Source of the DNA: Nymphaea colorata
Taxonomy: Eukaryota; Streptophyta; Magnoliopsida; Nymphaeales; Nymphaeaceae
DNA: 64,000 nt
Reading direction: 5' to 3'
NCBI RefSeq assembly: GCF_008831285.2
Contig: NC_045148.1
Location: forward strand, 2,854,001-2,918,000
Translations under genes and position numbers: made by a program
Part shown: piece by piece, positions 1-11,552 of the stretch
How the letters are laid out: the number at the start of each line of letters is the position of its first letter
Position numbering within the stretch: the first letter of the stretch is position 1
Notes under the pieces: generated by a model
What the model was told of the DNA's origin: nothing
Databases searched by the model: none
The model's input: only the letters and a program-made list of their open reading frames with translations

Positions 1-1158
1 AATTGTTGGGATGCAAACACTTTGTTAAGACACTTCAATCCAACACCACCCAAAGGGGCCAAGTACACCATCCAAATGATATCATATAGTCAAACTAATG
101 AGCACAAAAAGCCTTCATATGTTTCAAAACCCACAAAAAAACCTTTATACTTGATAGAGTTGGTCCTCCATCAAAATTTGAAGATGGTGGCCAAGCTAGC
201 GCATGATTTTCAAACCACAACTTGGTGGTGATTTGCGATTCTGTAAAACATTATCATATGGGTGATCCAATCAGCACCATGAGTTGCTGTTATGAAAGAT
301 CATCTGTGAGCCATTAGTCTTCAAGTATGAATTGAGTTCATTCTTTGCAGTTGCTCTAGATTTATTTAACCTGTTCACAATTGGCATTGGCAAGGAAGGT
401 CATGAATGGTTCAGATTGCGTCTTGCTCCTCACAATTGGACTAGATCAGGCTCTAAAAAAACGTCCAAAATCTATTTGAGTCGGTATCACATGCTGTTGC
501 ATATACCTGAAAGATGCAAACACGACAAGATTTGAAGGAGTCTTTCTGAACTGCGAGACTGATGCAGAATCTTGAGCATTATCAGAGTCAAGCCAGAAAA
601 ATTATCTGGGTTTATAATGATTCTTTAGAGTTGAAAAATTTAGTAAAATGTCGTAGATCGTCTTGATTAGGAAGGATTGTTGCTTGGGGATAGTTGTCTT
701 GTATGATCAAAATTACCATGTTTACTGCTCATCTACATGTAGATGAGATGTCAATTCCATTATATATATCGTTGAGTATGAATTCCTTTAACTTCCGTTA
801 AATTTCTTTCTGCCTTTACCTTCCTTACATTATGTCCTGTTTTTTCTTAGGCAAACTTAGATTTTAGCCTCACTAGTGGACATTTCCCATGAACTTGCAA
901 CAGCGTCACGCATCTAAGGATGCCATAAATAGGACATCTCTATTAATACATTCAACTATTCCTACATTGATCAATTTGATTTGAAGTTGCATTCGAATCG
1001 AACACAACCAAAAAAAAGAAACGTCTGTAGTATCAGCATCTCATTGCAAACCAAAATTTTTGTCGAATTCAACCATACAACCAATACAAGAACTACGACT
1101 AAGGAGGGCGAGATTTCTCAGGTAGTTTCCATGTCGAAGAGAGACAACCCTCGAAATT
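1..1158. other. AT-rich sequence without a recognised gene
   Basis: I see no gene with convincing coding character here. The open frames are short and resemble no family I know. On the minus strand around 380-590 there is a stretch of roughly 50 codons that reads open, but it lacks a start, splice context and family resemblance, so I do not call it. The part nearest 1.16 kb may hold the 3' UTR of the small minus-strand gene that ends at 1401. Confidence 0.4.
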
Positions 1159-1164
1159 TTTATT
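1159..1164 (-). terminator. candidate poly(A) signal of the small membrane-protein gene
   Basis: The plus strand reads TTTATT, so the minus strand carries AATAAA. It lies 237 bases beyond the stop codon of the minus-strand gene at 1401-1793, a normal plant 3' UTR distance. AATAAA is frequent by chance in AT-rich DNA, so this is only a candidate. Confidence 0.3.
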
Positions 1165-1400
1165 TCTTTCTCAAAACGATATCTCTGAGCTAAGAGAGAG
1201 AGAGCAGCCAAACAATGGCAGACAAGTGATCTCTGAAACCGACCCAACAACGTACAACCGAGGATTGCACGAGGAAGCGAGAAGACAAACCAGGAATCCA
1301 AGCGCCTCGTTCCGGTTTTGGTTGGTTACCAAAATGACGAAAATTGACGACGACGGGAGAGAAAGGGCGAAAACGGAAATTCAGAAGCCGACAAGCACAG

Positions 1401-1793
1401 TCACTTGCGACTCCGCGTGCGGCAGAAAACCGCGCACAACGCGGCGGTCAGCAAGGCGACGGCCACCACCCCGCAGACGACGGCGACTACCAACAAGATC
1501 TTCGCCCTCCGGCCGTCCCCCACGGGCCTCTTCCTGGCCGGAAAGAACGGCACCGACCCTGATGGCGCGTCTCCCTTGGGCGGCCCGAGTGCCCCGTCGG
1601 CGTCAAGACCCTCCGGCATCGCGATGGTGGAGGAGTTCCCGAAGAAAGAGACGGTCGACGGTGGTACAACACCCACCTGCCTCTGGTACGCCAGCCCGTG
1701 CATCGACGGCCGTAGGTCTCTCGCTTCCGGAACCACCGGTTGCCTGAAAAGCAGGATAAGAAGTAGAGCCACAATCCATGCGCGTCCCGCCAT
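1401..1793 (-). CDS. small secreted-type single-pass membrane protein, plant-specific, function unknown
   Basis: A single-exon 130-residue protein in a GC-rich island. Residues 6-16 (WIVALLLILLF) form a signal-peptide core with a likely cleavage after VPEA at residue 24. Then comes a short extracellular part with the motif LRPSMHGLAYQ (27-37) and a possible N-glycosylation site at Asn53. A hydrophobic helix at about 99-123 is followed by a basic tail, CRTRSRK. The layout is a type I membrane protein with almost no cytoplasmic domain. I have an impression that plants have a family with an LRPS-HGL-YQ motif after the signal peptide and a C-terminal helix, but cannot name it. The frame is open upstream to an ATG at 1856. 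I prefer the ATG at 1791-1793 because it starts a proper signal peptide in ATGGCG context, and because the TATA box at 1878-1884 would put the transcript start near or below 1856. It has no related neighbour. Confidence 0.62.
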   Translation of the reverse strand: MAGRAWIVALLLILLFRQPVVPEARDLRPSMHGLAYQRQVGVVPPSTVSFFGNSSTIAMPEGLDADGALGPPKGDAPSGSVPFFPARKRPVGDGRRAKILLVVAVVCGVVAVALLTAALCAVFCRTRSRK

Positions 1794-1877
1794 TCGGAAA
1801 ATAGCACAAAAAGAACCCTCAACGTTATGTGCGAGTTTCTGACTTTCTGCTTCCAAAATAGTCGAGTCCTTCTGAGA

Positions 1878-1884
1878 TTTTATA
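1878..1884 (-). promoter_or_regulatory. TATA box of the small membrane-protein gene
   Basis: The minus strand reads TATAAAA, in the context AGTATAAAATCTC, 85 bases upstream of the preferred ATG at 1793. Plant transcription usually starts 25-35 bases downstream of the TATA box, here about 1845-1855. That leaves a 5' UTR of roughly 55-60 bases and excludes the upstream in-frame ATG at 1856. Confidence 0.5.
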
Positions 1885-1889
1885 CTTCT

Positions 1890-3060
1890 TTGCCAGTCGA
1901 GGAATTCAGGGATATCCTTTTAGGGAAAATTGTTCGAAATTTTCCGTTCTCCAAGAAATCCTAGTCGAATCTTCTTGTTAGCATAGTTTGGGCAGAAATA
2001 ATGGAAAGATTCAGAAATTCGCTTTCTTTGGTTAAGTATAAAGGAAATTCAGTCCACTCAAGTGCTTCTCTAGCTATGCATTTCCCTGAGAAACTGAAGG
2101 ACGGGATTCTTGAAATCCACTGAATTCCTCCCAATCCCTTCCCGCAAGAACTGTATTTTTCTTCATTCACCGGGAAAACCCTCTACCTGATGCCATCCGA
2201 TTAGCTTTCCTCTTCTTCTGCCTCTGGTTCGGCGAGATCTGCTCAATCTTGTATTTTCCCCTTATAAAAGAGAACCATCAAACAGACAAAAAAAAAGAAG
2301 GAATACCCGAAACCTTAGAACTCCGTTCTTCGTTCTGCGAAATCTCGTGACCCGCGCAAAGCTCCCACTTACTCTTCCTCCAACCCAGATCTTTCAGCAA
2401 ACGACAAAGAAGAAGACGCACGCTCGACCTACATGCTCAGACCTCTACATCAATCACCTCAAAACAGAAGACGGCAAAAAAATCTTCAAAACGGGAAATG
2501 TATAGAGGAAAGCTCTCCGACTTCCCTTTACTTTTTTCACCGAACCAACCAAAACCTCCGACGTTCAACCCCACAAAAATGCAACTCGATTTCTTCTTTC
2601 AAATCGATTTCCTTAATCCCTATCCACATCCCAACGCCTTCACGTCATTCACCATCTAAATCCTCATCCCTGAACAAGCGCTAGTAAATGAATGCACCTT
2701 CTTAATTGCTCGGAGAAGACAGGAGCCGGATCTTCTTCCCCCTTTTCGCCTGTGTTTCTCTTTGATGAAGGAAGAGAAGGCAAAGGGGAAGAAGGGAAGG
2801 AGACCAGTGAGAACTTAGCTTGAAATCTGAGGGCGAGGAGAAGGGATCAAACGATGAGTCGAGGTGGAAGGACCGCCGCCAGCATTCGATCCTCGTTTGG
2901 GTGTGCGGCCAAAAAGTAGGTTCAGTAAAGCGCGTAAATGGTGTAGAATCAGGGATCACCAGTATCGGCCGATTCGCGTCGTGTCAACCACAAAACAGAA
3001 CGGTTCTGACTGATAAGGCCTTCCAATATTAGGCAGTTTTTATTTGTTAAATATGTTAAA
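1890..3060. other. intergenic, UTR-like pyrimidine-rich sequence, no supported ORF
   Basis: The GC content is higher than in the surroundings. On the minus strand, 2700-2960 is rich in TC runs, as plant 5' UTRs often are. A TATAAAA word sits on the plus strand near 2264. Open frames on both strands are short and low in complexity. This could be the 5' region of an unrecognised transcript, but I see no protein I would call. Confidence 0.3.
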
Positions 3061-3067
3061 TATTTAA

Positions 3068-3272
3068 GGGGCGTTTGATCCAACTGTAGAACTTTAAAAT
3101 CAAAATACTCACTCATTTTTTGAGAAATTAGAAGGGTTAAACAAACGAAAGATTTTGTTTTTGCAATTAAAAAACTGAAACCTGAAATTTTGATTTTATT
3201 TTAGTTCGAAGAAGAATTATAATTTAAGAATTTCTCATTTTTAATCAAAATTTCAAACCATCAAACGCTTCC
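3068..3272. mobile_element. MITE-like inverted-repeat element, Tourist-type candidate
   Basis: The left end reads GGGGCGTTTGATCC and the right end, reverse-complemented, GGAAGCGTTTGATGG. Both are flanked by TTAA (3064-3067 and 3273-3276), which would be the target duplication. The 205-bp interior is AT-rich and non-coding. GC-rich ends next to TAA or TTAA duplications suggest the PIF/Harbinger-derived Tourist type. The assignment rests on about 15 terminal bases. Confidence 0.5.
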
Positions 3273-3371
3273 TTAAGCATTTTTAAAATTAGAAAACAGC
3301 TTGATACAGCTTTATGCTTATCAACCGATGTGCACGCTGTCCAGCCAATCGAAATGATACGAGAAGGTGAA

Positions 3372-4150
3372 GGCCTTGTTTGTTTACACCCCTTCAAAAA
3401 ACGGTTTTTGTCAAAACATTGGTTGTAATGAGTTTTGAAAACTTGGTTTTAGTGTTTGGATAATATGACCAAAACCAGGTTTTCACTTTTGAAAACCTGG
3501 TTTTTGTTTGGATGACCAAAACTTGGTTTTTGGAGGTACATTTAAAAAAAAAAGTTCAGCTAAATGACAGTTAAGAAACAGTCATCCTAAATTGCAAGGC
3601 TAATGGAAACTATCCCCATCATATTATCTTTCTAAAAAAATGTGTTGCAAAATGGTGTCTTATAGGTGGCTTTCACTTCAGCATTTCACCAAACGAGCAA
3701 TGAACAACATGGATTGATTATACATAGCAAAATCCGCACGTTTAAATGCAACACACAGAGGTGAACCTCTGAATGCATGTCTCGTCTCTTTCTGCTGGCA
3801 TCCTACTATCGTCTCTTTGATCACGTCCCACCAACGACACCCTCAGATTTCTTCTTCTTAGGCAGCACTTCAGATGCACTTTCTTCAACAGTTTTGGGTT
3901 TCAAGAGCTTGTGCACATCAGTGAAATCGTGAAGCACCCAACACCAACTTCCATCAGAAGCTGCTTGTCATGCCCAAAATGGTGTTTTGGGTGAAAACAA
4001 GACCCCCTCCCAGCTTCTGCAAAACCTGGATGAAAACCAGGTTTTCATGAAACCATGTTTTTTAAAAATGCCGTTCCATGCCTAACCAAACACGCCAAAA
4101 CGATGTTTTGCCTCCAAGACGTCGTTTTGAGCATGCATCCAAACGGGGCC
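3372..4150. mobile_element. non-autonomous inverted-repeat DNA transposon with captured exon
   Basis: The left end reads GGCCTTGTTTGTTTAC and the right end, reverse-complemented, GGCCCCGTTTGGATGC. GAA follows or precedes both ends (3369-3371 and 4151-4153), a possible 3-bp duplication. The word AAAACCAGGTTTT recurs inside as inverted repeats: arms at 3471-3485 and 3490-3504, and a palindrome near 4033-4051. The middle, 3821-3967, reads as coding sequence on the minus strand. I see no transposase. The superfamily is undetermined. Confidence 0.5.
3821..3967 (-). pseudogene. captured terminal exon fragment of an unidentified host gene
   Basis: About 48 codons stay open on the minus strand and end at TGA (3821-3823). 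The translation is hydrophilic and protein-like. It includes WVLHDFTDVHKLLKPK and then a lysine-rich tail, LPKKKKSEGVVGGT. An AG acceptor-like site (ACAAGCAG) precedes it near 3963. Position and composition fit the last exon of a host gene carried inside an inverted-repeat element. I do not recognise the parent gene. It has no start codon here and cannot be a complete gene. Confidence 0.4.
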
Positions 4151-4153
4151 GAA

Positions 4154-4940
4154 GTCATTATTTGACTATAGTCTCATCTCCCCCAATAGACATGGTTTTC
4201 ATAAAAACCCTAAACCCACTTTGAATTATCATTGGGGTTTTATCCACCAAGAAAGAAGGGGAAAAGGTTAAGAAAAACTAAAAAAATAAAAATTGAAAGA
4301 ACTTTTGCATGTTTTATAGGCCAAACCAGCAATTCCGAGCAACAAGCAGTAAGAGTTGCAAGGGCACAGTAGTTTTTGCAGGACCCACCTCACTTCATGT
4401 ACATGAACCAGTCGCTTGGAGAAGAAGGTTCGGTGGAACTTTTTCTCTTTTAATTGAGAAGATGGCATCTAACAACTTGTTTGTATGAAGAGAAAATTAC
4501 ATGATAAAAGAAAATGAGAGGAAATGGAGAGATTAGTGATGGGAAGAAAAATGAGAGGAAAAGTGAGGGGAAGAAAAGAATCATTACAAAATCTTATAGA
4601 ATGAAGGAAAGAAAATGAATTATGGCATGTTTGTTTACATTATATAAAAGGAAGTGAAAAAAAAATTAAGTTGTTTACGATAATGCCCATAATACTCTAG
4701 AACTTAATAATACATATCTCTTATCTCTATGCAAACAACAACTACACTTACAATAGATTTTTTCTTATGTGAAGTGAGATTGCAGAATTTTAGATATTGT
4801 GATACAACTGTTACAAGGACGAATTTTTCTTTAGTTCTTCACCTGCACAAGTAAGTCTACTCCTTAGACTTACCAGCCAAACCACCATCCGTATGAAAAC
4901 TCAAGGAACAAAGGACAACCAGCCTTTACCTCAACTCGAG
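4154..4940. other. AT-rich intergenic sequence, purine-rich in the middle
   Basis: From about 4480 to 4660 the plus strand is rich in GAGAGG and GAAGGAAAG words, which suggests MITE debris. I see no gene and no element boundary. Confidence 0.35.
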
Positions 4941-7784
4941 AATTAGTCTTTTATTGACAAGCAAAACTTACAAGACTCAAAGCAATACATGTGATCCGTC
5001 TATATACTGTTTGGCTTGGCTTAAGTACCCAACCAAAGCTATTACATAGTTCAAATTTCAAAACTAAGGCGGCAAAACTATCTCGCTGAGATTCAAATGT
5101 GGTCGTAGGCTCCAACCGCCCGACGGTCACCGGTCTACAAACCGCTGCCACGTCGAGTGAGCGGTTGGCCACGGGCCGGTAGGACCAGCCTGTTGAGGGC
5201 TGCCAAGGCGTCGCCGAGCCCTACGCTAACTCCAAGATCTCGTTCAGCAACACTCTAGGACTAGTCTTTTACAGAGTTACCCAACCACACACCGGCCCTA
5301 TCTACACCCGTGAGAGATTATTACAATCAGTCCATGCCTAGTTCTCACCACAACACTCTAAGATTGCAAGAGTTCCAACCTTAAGATTACAAAAACAGTT
5401 CCAACCTTAAGATTAAAAAAACGCAGCTATACAGATTTCAAACCACTCACAACTCACTTCCAAACCATTCATATATGCTTAAGGCGTGGAAACCATTTTC
5501 CAACCAGTAGGTAGGTATTCTACTGTGGGACTGTGTCCTTGGTGAATAGCGTCCAAGGAGGAGCCCGCAGGCCTGTGGCCGAGTGAATGAGTTTCTATAG
5601 GGTGTCAGAGGTTTTACCAGTTGAGTTCTCTTGGCACAAGATAGCAGCAGCCATGCGGGGTATTTGGCCTCCAAAGGCCTCCTAATGGTGTATAGTAGCA
5701 GCAATAGTGCCCTTGAGCCACAGGTCCCTCTTCGTGGCAAGTACGACACAGAGAAATCAGGTGTCGTAGAATAACAGAAAAAATACAGGAGAAAATGAAC
5801 ACTTCACCGGATGGGGGATTTTCTTGTTTTTGTTCGAAACAGGGAAGCCTGGTGTCAGCAGCAAGGCCAGCTTCCACCAGATGTTGCGGTGCAAGTGGAT
5901 GCCACTCACGATGGCTTCTTCTACGAAATCTTACTGTCGAGGAAAAGTTGTGATCAAAGGTACCCAATGATCAAGACTTGGACTGGGAGGCACGCGATCG
6001 GAGAATAACTCCTGGAGTGAATCCACAGCCACGGCTCCACAAAAGCAGCTACTACTGCAAGACCGGTCGCCTGTGTCTTTGGCAACAGTCCACGAACAGA
6101 GAAACTCGTGTGTGCAGGAAGATACAGGGCATGAACAGAGCACAACGGTGTAGATTAAAATATAGAAAGGGAAACGCTTGAAATCGAGTAAATAGCTTGG
6201 AAACCTGACAAGACGAACAAGTGTCCCAGAGAGAAAATCACCTCGGGAAGCAAGGTTCGATTTGGACAGCATCCCTGAGTCGGGTGGTGGAGCCTGGTAT
6301 GACCACTCCTCATATAGTCGTGGAAGAGTTGGGGTCGGTTCAGCCTCAAATCGAACGTGGATTTCTCCTGAAAGATCGTGGAGGACCGACGAAGCTAACT
6401 GGGCCTTACTTAAGCCACAGGGTTCTACCAGAGCAGTCGCCGAAAACCAATGGAACAGTGTCGCAGGTCGGTGAAGAGGTTTGTCGCTGAGGGCAGACAT
6501 AGATGGAGTCCTCGTCAAGTGCGGATGATGTTGTTCACCACCGGCTAGCCTTCCGTGGTTGGAAGAACTCACCCAAGTGGTCGTTCAAGGATCGGAGATG
6601 CTTGGATGCCGGAAACAGGGCCATTGCTAGAGAAGACAACATCGTTCTTCCACAGGACTGCGGTTTAGGTTTTGTCACAAGGTGAGCTGTGGTAGAGGTT
6701 GGTTTTTCCATCGAGCCAGTATTTATTGCCGCCGGCAAAACTCGCAGTAGTCAGAGAAGCCTACCTGGAGTGCACCGTAGGGGTTTGAAGTCTTGGACAA
6801 CGTCGAAACAGAGCTACGGTGCCGAGTAGTCATCTACAACTCTTACCACTGGAATATCGAATGAAGAACCACGTCAAACAATCAGATGCCGAAAATTGCA
6901 GAGTTTCATGGGAGGAAGGTGGAAAAGACAAACTGTTTTTGGCGATTTTGCTCAGATCCCTGGCGAATGGGTCGCCGGAAAACCCTTTAAATTTTTCAGA
7001 AATTTGGTTTACAAAATGATCAAAAGGCACCAACTCTTTGTCGAGGGCAAGATTTAACGGGCGAGGTGCAAATCGGCACATGCCGGTTCCCATGTGTGAG
7101 GCCACCCGCTGGTGAACCAATTTGACCTGCCGCTCCGTTGTTGAATCAGTTTTGGCTAGTTTGAATCGCTCGAACCAGCCAACTTACAATTTAGAACTCG
7201 GTCAACACCTGGTTCAAACAAAATGGAGATGGGCTCGGGTGTACCCGACCCGGTTACAAAATCTAAATCCATATCCAGGAATCCCACGGTGTGTGTCCCG
7301 CCTTTGTGTCCCCTTCTCCTCGACGAGTCCCGCCTTACAACATGACATGTCCCGCCAGAGTACCAAAATATGGATCCATATCTTGAGACCTTGTGTCACC
7401 CAAAAGCAGTGCGTGTCCCATCTTCGTACCTCCTTCTTCCTAATGAGTGTCGTCTGACATCGCAATGTGTCCTGCTAGGAGTGATGTCGGCCGAGCTCCT
7501 CTTGCCCCGTTCAGCTCCATCTGTGCGGGGCGCCAAGTGGTCTTGGCCGAGTGTGGCCGAGGCTGCTAAGTGGCCTCGGCGGTGCCCGACTGAGATCACT
7601 GGGCGCCTTCGGCCATGTCTGGCCGGGGCGCATAATTGCTCCTAGATGTGCTGAGGCCATCAGAGCTTGCTGCCCTTGGCTGTGCCTAGAGAAGGCTTGT
7701 CAGTGTCGCGTTCTTTGGCTGCAGTAAACTGTCCTTTCCTGCTCTTAGTTGTCGAGATCCCTCAGCACTGCTCCTCCGAGATGG
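4941..7784 (-). repeat. GC-richer LTR-like DNA of a degenerate chromovirus
   Basis: This stretch sits on the 3' side of a minus-strand integrase fragment at 7785-8175, where a 3' LTR is expected. It shares words and architecture with the intact LTR at 56243-57985: AACCAATGGAACAGTG near 6447, clusters of TCCCGCC and GTGTCCCG near 7290-7360, and comparable GC content. Overall similarity is too low to draw LTR ends by eye. A direct repeat of 26 bases starting GTTCCAACCTTAAGATTA occurs at 5372-5397 and 5398-5423. The open frames here are typical spurious LTR frames. Confidence 0.45.
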
Positions 7785-8175
7785 CGGGGCACGTTCTAGG
7801 TTCATGCGAAGCGTACCAGCACCTCGTCCCTGTCCAATAGGGTGCACTCTAAGTCTTCTTCCTCGGCGAGGCCGGGCTCGTATTTTCTCAGGGTCAGGGA
7901 CACGCACCTGTTGACAGCCTCATAGGGGACATATCGATGGCCAAGTGGGGGCTGGTGTTGCACGCCCATTCACACCAAGTCAAATGCTTCACCCAGGTAG
8001 AGGGGCGATGCCTTGCAAACCTCCACAAATAGGTCTTGGTGGTACGATTTACTACCTCGGTCTGCCCATTCGTTTGAGGGTGGTGGGCTGAGCTAAATAG
8101 CACTCGGGTACCAGCTAGACGGGTATACTCCCTCCACAAAATCATCAGTGATGTCCTGCAGTCCCAGACCATCTT
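7785..8175 (-). pseudogene. Ty3/gypsy integrase core fragment
   Basis: Minus-strand translation shows ILWREYTRL, then HHPQTNGQTEVVNR, which carries the catalytic Glu of the DDE triad. WVKHLTWCEWACNTSPH follows, and after a frame change SPYEAVN and LLDRDEVL. The same order occurs in the chromovirus at 58.5-58.9 kb, so both belong to the same or sister families. Everything upstream (gag, protease, RT, RNase H and the first two catalytic Asp regions of integrase) is missing here. One frameshift near 7910 and the truncation at 8175 make it non-functional. Confidence 0.8.
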
Positions 8176-9734
8176 TTCAACAAATTTTTTTTGACATTGA
8201 TGACATCTAACGTTTGATTGCACCTCAAACCTATCTTGACTTAAGATGATGCACATATATGATACAGTGTCCTAATATTATTGTTCCACTTCATTCAACC
8301 ATTCTAACATGCCTCCACGTTGGCAAAGCCAATTGTAAATAGAAAAAGTTGGTTCATGCAAGTTTGCCATTCATAACTTATTTTTTGGTTAACGTCAGAC
8401 AAGATGAGTATTTCATCCAACTTTGAGGTTAAACTCTATAGTTTTGTGTACAAAAACATAAAGAAAAAATGTAATGACAAAAGCTAGTGGAAATAAGAAG
8501 AAAAAAAATGGATCTTTCTTCCTATTGGGGTTATAAGCATATCTTCAACATATCCGCTAAATAAAGAAGCAATATGGGTAATACAACAAGATCTAACTAT
8601 TTTGTCCCCTTCATCACATTGTTTTGTTTTTCCTTCTTCATTTTTTTTTCTTGCAAAATGGTTATGGTATTATACATGATAAATTTATTATTTTCAGGCA
8701 CACTACTAAAAATTAGAAAAAACCTCACAGTCAATGGCATCCTACACTAGCCAACAACTGAGTGTCAAGTACCTAAATGTTAAAACTTGATTCTAGCTTG
8801 TAGATAATATTATTATGTGCACACTTTAATCATGCCAGGAACTTGAATTCAAAAAAGAAATGTTGAATGTAATATGCGATCTTTCAAATAAAAGATGAAT
8901 AAAAACAACCCTTATGCCACCCAAAGAACAAGAAAAAGTCAAAATACAACCAAATTCAAGCCTTCTATGAATTGAACACCAGCCTATGCAGCCTAAACGT
9001 CTTCCTAGCAAAACGTGCACCAAAAAGCAGAGGATTTAACAAAGAATAAGTATATACGACTCAATGCCAAGATGACAAACCAAAAACTCTATTTTACACC
9101 AGTCTTAGACAATGCTTGAAATAGAAAATAGGTGTTAAACTCAGTGTGAACTAAAATAGAACACAAATTACCCAAAAGAGTAGAAGATTGTTGAAGATAA
9201 ATAAGTAGATGAAGAATAAGCTATTGGTAGTGCAATACATAATAGGGAAATCTTATGCATACACGAAAAAGACTAGCAAGCAAGGTCACATGGGGTATCT
9301 TATCCACACACGAAAAAGACTAGCAAGCAAGGTCATATGGGGCAATGATGCACAACTCCTTTCCTTTTTTGAAGGGATGGGAATTGCACATGGCAATCAT
9401 TTTCTTTCCTTTCCCTTGCATCCAAACACATTTCTTTCGTTTTTTTCATTCGTCTCCTCTTTAATTGGCCAAACAAACATAAATGGCGACCATTTTCATT
9501 CATTTTTCTCCTTTTTCCCTCCATCCAAGCAAGGTGTAAATCTCTACATTCATTATAACCAGATTAGTTATATGTTCGACCTCATGATCAGAATACTCGG
9601 GTGTAGCACATCTATAAATGGGGGTTCTCTTTGATGAATCAGTATAAGTGTCCAACAATTTGATGGTTTTTTGAAAAATGTAAATGTTTGTTATTGTTAA
9701 ATGGTGCAAATGCCTCACATAAATTTAGAACCAG
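8176..9734. other. AT-rich sequence, no gene; contains a short tandem duplication
   Basis: There are no coding signals. A CACTACTAAAAATT word starts at 8701, a possible CACTA-type end (see findings). A 47-bp direct duplication around the word CACGAAAAAGACTAGCAAGC lies at 9261-9354. Confidence 0.35.
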
Positions 9735-10260
9735 CTCTTGCAAGAAATGAGATGGCTCATTGTCTTATAAAGACAAAAAAGGAATTGGTTTGCATTGAAC
9801 TTGATTAATTAAAAGCATATGATGATTGTTACTATATGACAATATATTTTTTCTTGGATTTCACCCATCTTGGGTTAGACTGGTAATGCACAACTTCCGC
9901 TTTCTCAATTTTAATTAATGGAGTTCAAGTGAGTTTAAAAGAGATAACTTTACCTTTGAGGACCTCTGGTGCCATATTTATATTCATTTCCAACATAGTT
10001 ATCTATTGCACGTTGATGATGTTTTGACTTTTGGCAAGTCATCAAGGAAGTTTATAACAAAAATCATAATCTATTAAAAGCAAATAGAGACCACTACTGA
10101 AATAGAGACAAATATGAAAAATCCAACCCTCATTCCATCCGATATATGTCCTAGAAAGGGAAATACTCTAATTTTGAAATCTGAGAAGATGGCATATTGG
10201 AAATCTAGCTTGTTATTCTACTTCAGACATTTGTACCTACCTTTTCAAACGTAACATAGT
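9735..10260 (+). pseudogene. LINE reverse transcriptase relic
   Basis: Across three frames the translation follows the order of plant L1-type reverse transcriptases. First comes a D-KAYD block (ELDLIKAYD with a stop in it) near 9800, then FSILINGVQ near 9905. Next is a degraded DD box, LLHVDDVLTFGKSSRKFITK, near 10005-10070, then a K-rich palm segment ending ...PRKGNTL. Several stops and frameshifts rule out function. I cannot find its endonuclease or poly(A) tail. The C-terminal part may extend towards 11.5 kb but is too decayed to follow. Confidence 0.65.
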
Positions 10261-11552
10261 TTCAGTTTGCACCTTTTGAATGATAGTGTTCTACCTTCAA
10301 AGAAGCATCACTCAGAAACAGAGGCAAGCATGGTGAAGTTCCTCATCAAGGCAAAGCTCTAGAGGCCTTCACTCAGTAGGCTGAAAAATTTTATGCAAAC
10401 TAAAGGATGAAAGAGGGGTTGAAGTAAGAAGACTATAGGAAACAAACAAGGGTATCATGGCTAGCAGAGTTTGGACGACATAGAATAGATACCAAATCCC
10501 AAGTAATAGTATATAGATACTAAAAAAACCATGGATAGTATCCTAGAGATTGGAAAGTATGGGTTGAGGGTGGACTTTAATCGACAGCCAATAGAAATGG
10601 AAAATCTGAAATAGAAACATGGAGCAGCTGACCCTAATGAACCCTCCATCAAGAGAAGATTTTTAGTAAGTCTTGTCGAGAGATAATAAAAACCTTGATG
10701 TAGCTGAGGTTGCTAACATATACTAATCTTCCAAAAGATGTAATGAAGGCTCTGCTACTTTTAGAATTGGTTAGTTAGGGAATGAGGAAAATCAAAATGG
10801 TGTGGGCAAACTAACAAGTTGAAGAGAAAGAAAGGAAGGGAAATATGGCAACAACTAAAGATGGAGGCAACTAAGAGAATAGAAGGGCTAGTATTTGGAC
10901 AATTGGTTCTTACAATGGCCATTTGAAAACTTTACATTATTTATAAAGGCAGACTACTAGCTTAGAATAGGCCCTGAAGGATGGGTTAAAGATTGATAAA
11001 ACATGAGTATGAAGGCTAAATGGCTCTTGATTCCTTATTCCTAATTCACCGTTTGGAAGTTGTGTTGGTGTTGAAGTCAAGATCTTCATATAAGGTAGAG
11101 TTGGAACCAGTGGGAGAAATTATATGAAGGGCTGGATAACTCAAAAGACTTGAGATAAATTGGTTCACTATAAAATTTTGGAGATGTGTTAGCCTAGTGT
11201 GTGATGTCAATGAGCCTTGAAGGTGAATAGAGTTAATTTATATCTTTGTTATGAATAAATATAATCACAATTTGGTTGTGATGAGTTGGACCTTGTAAAT
11301 GGTCATAAATGTGTGATGATGAAACTAGCCACAAAAGTAAATGAGCTCATAGGAAATCTATCCAAAATCCTTCAAACAAAATCCATGAACCGAAAGTTAG
11401 ACCTCTGCTAGTGAAAACACTGAAAACTTTGGAAGCAGGGTCATCATCCAATCAATATAGAGAACTAGACGAAAGAAATGAAAAGGTGGCCTGTTTTTTT
11501 TTTCTGTCATTTGTTTTTGTATAAATTGTTGTTAGGTTCTTGTGTTAGGTTC
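10261..11552. other. AT-rich sequence, possibly the decayed 3' part of the LINE at 9.7 kb
   Basis: Nothing is recognisable at protein level. Position and plus-strand A-richness would suit the remainder of the LINE, but I cannot show it. Confidence 0.25.

Noticed and set aside
1226-1747. 173-codon plus-strand frame and other frames overlapping the small gene
   Set aside because: They lie over the GC-rich minus-strand gene, are arginine/proline-rich and have no features. The minus-strand frame has a signal peptide, membrane helix and TATA box.
5931-6572. 213-codon minus-strand frame
   Set aside because: It lies in LTR-like DNA beside an integrase fragment. GC-rich LTRs commonly give long spurious frames. 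I see no domain.
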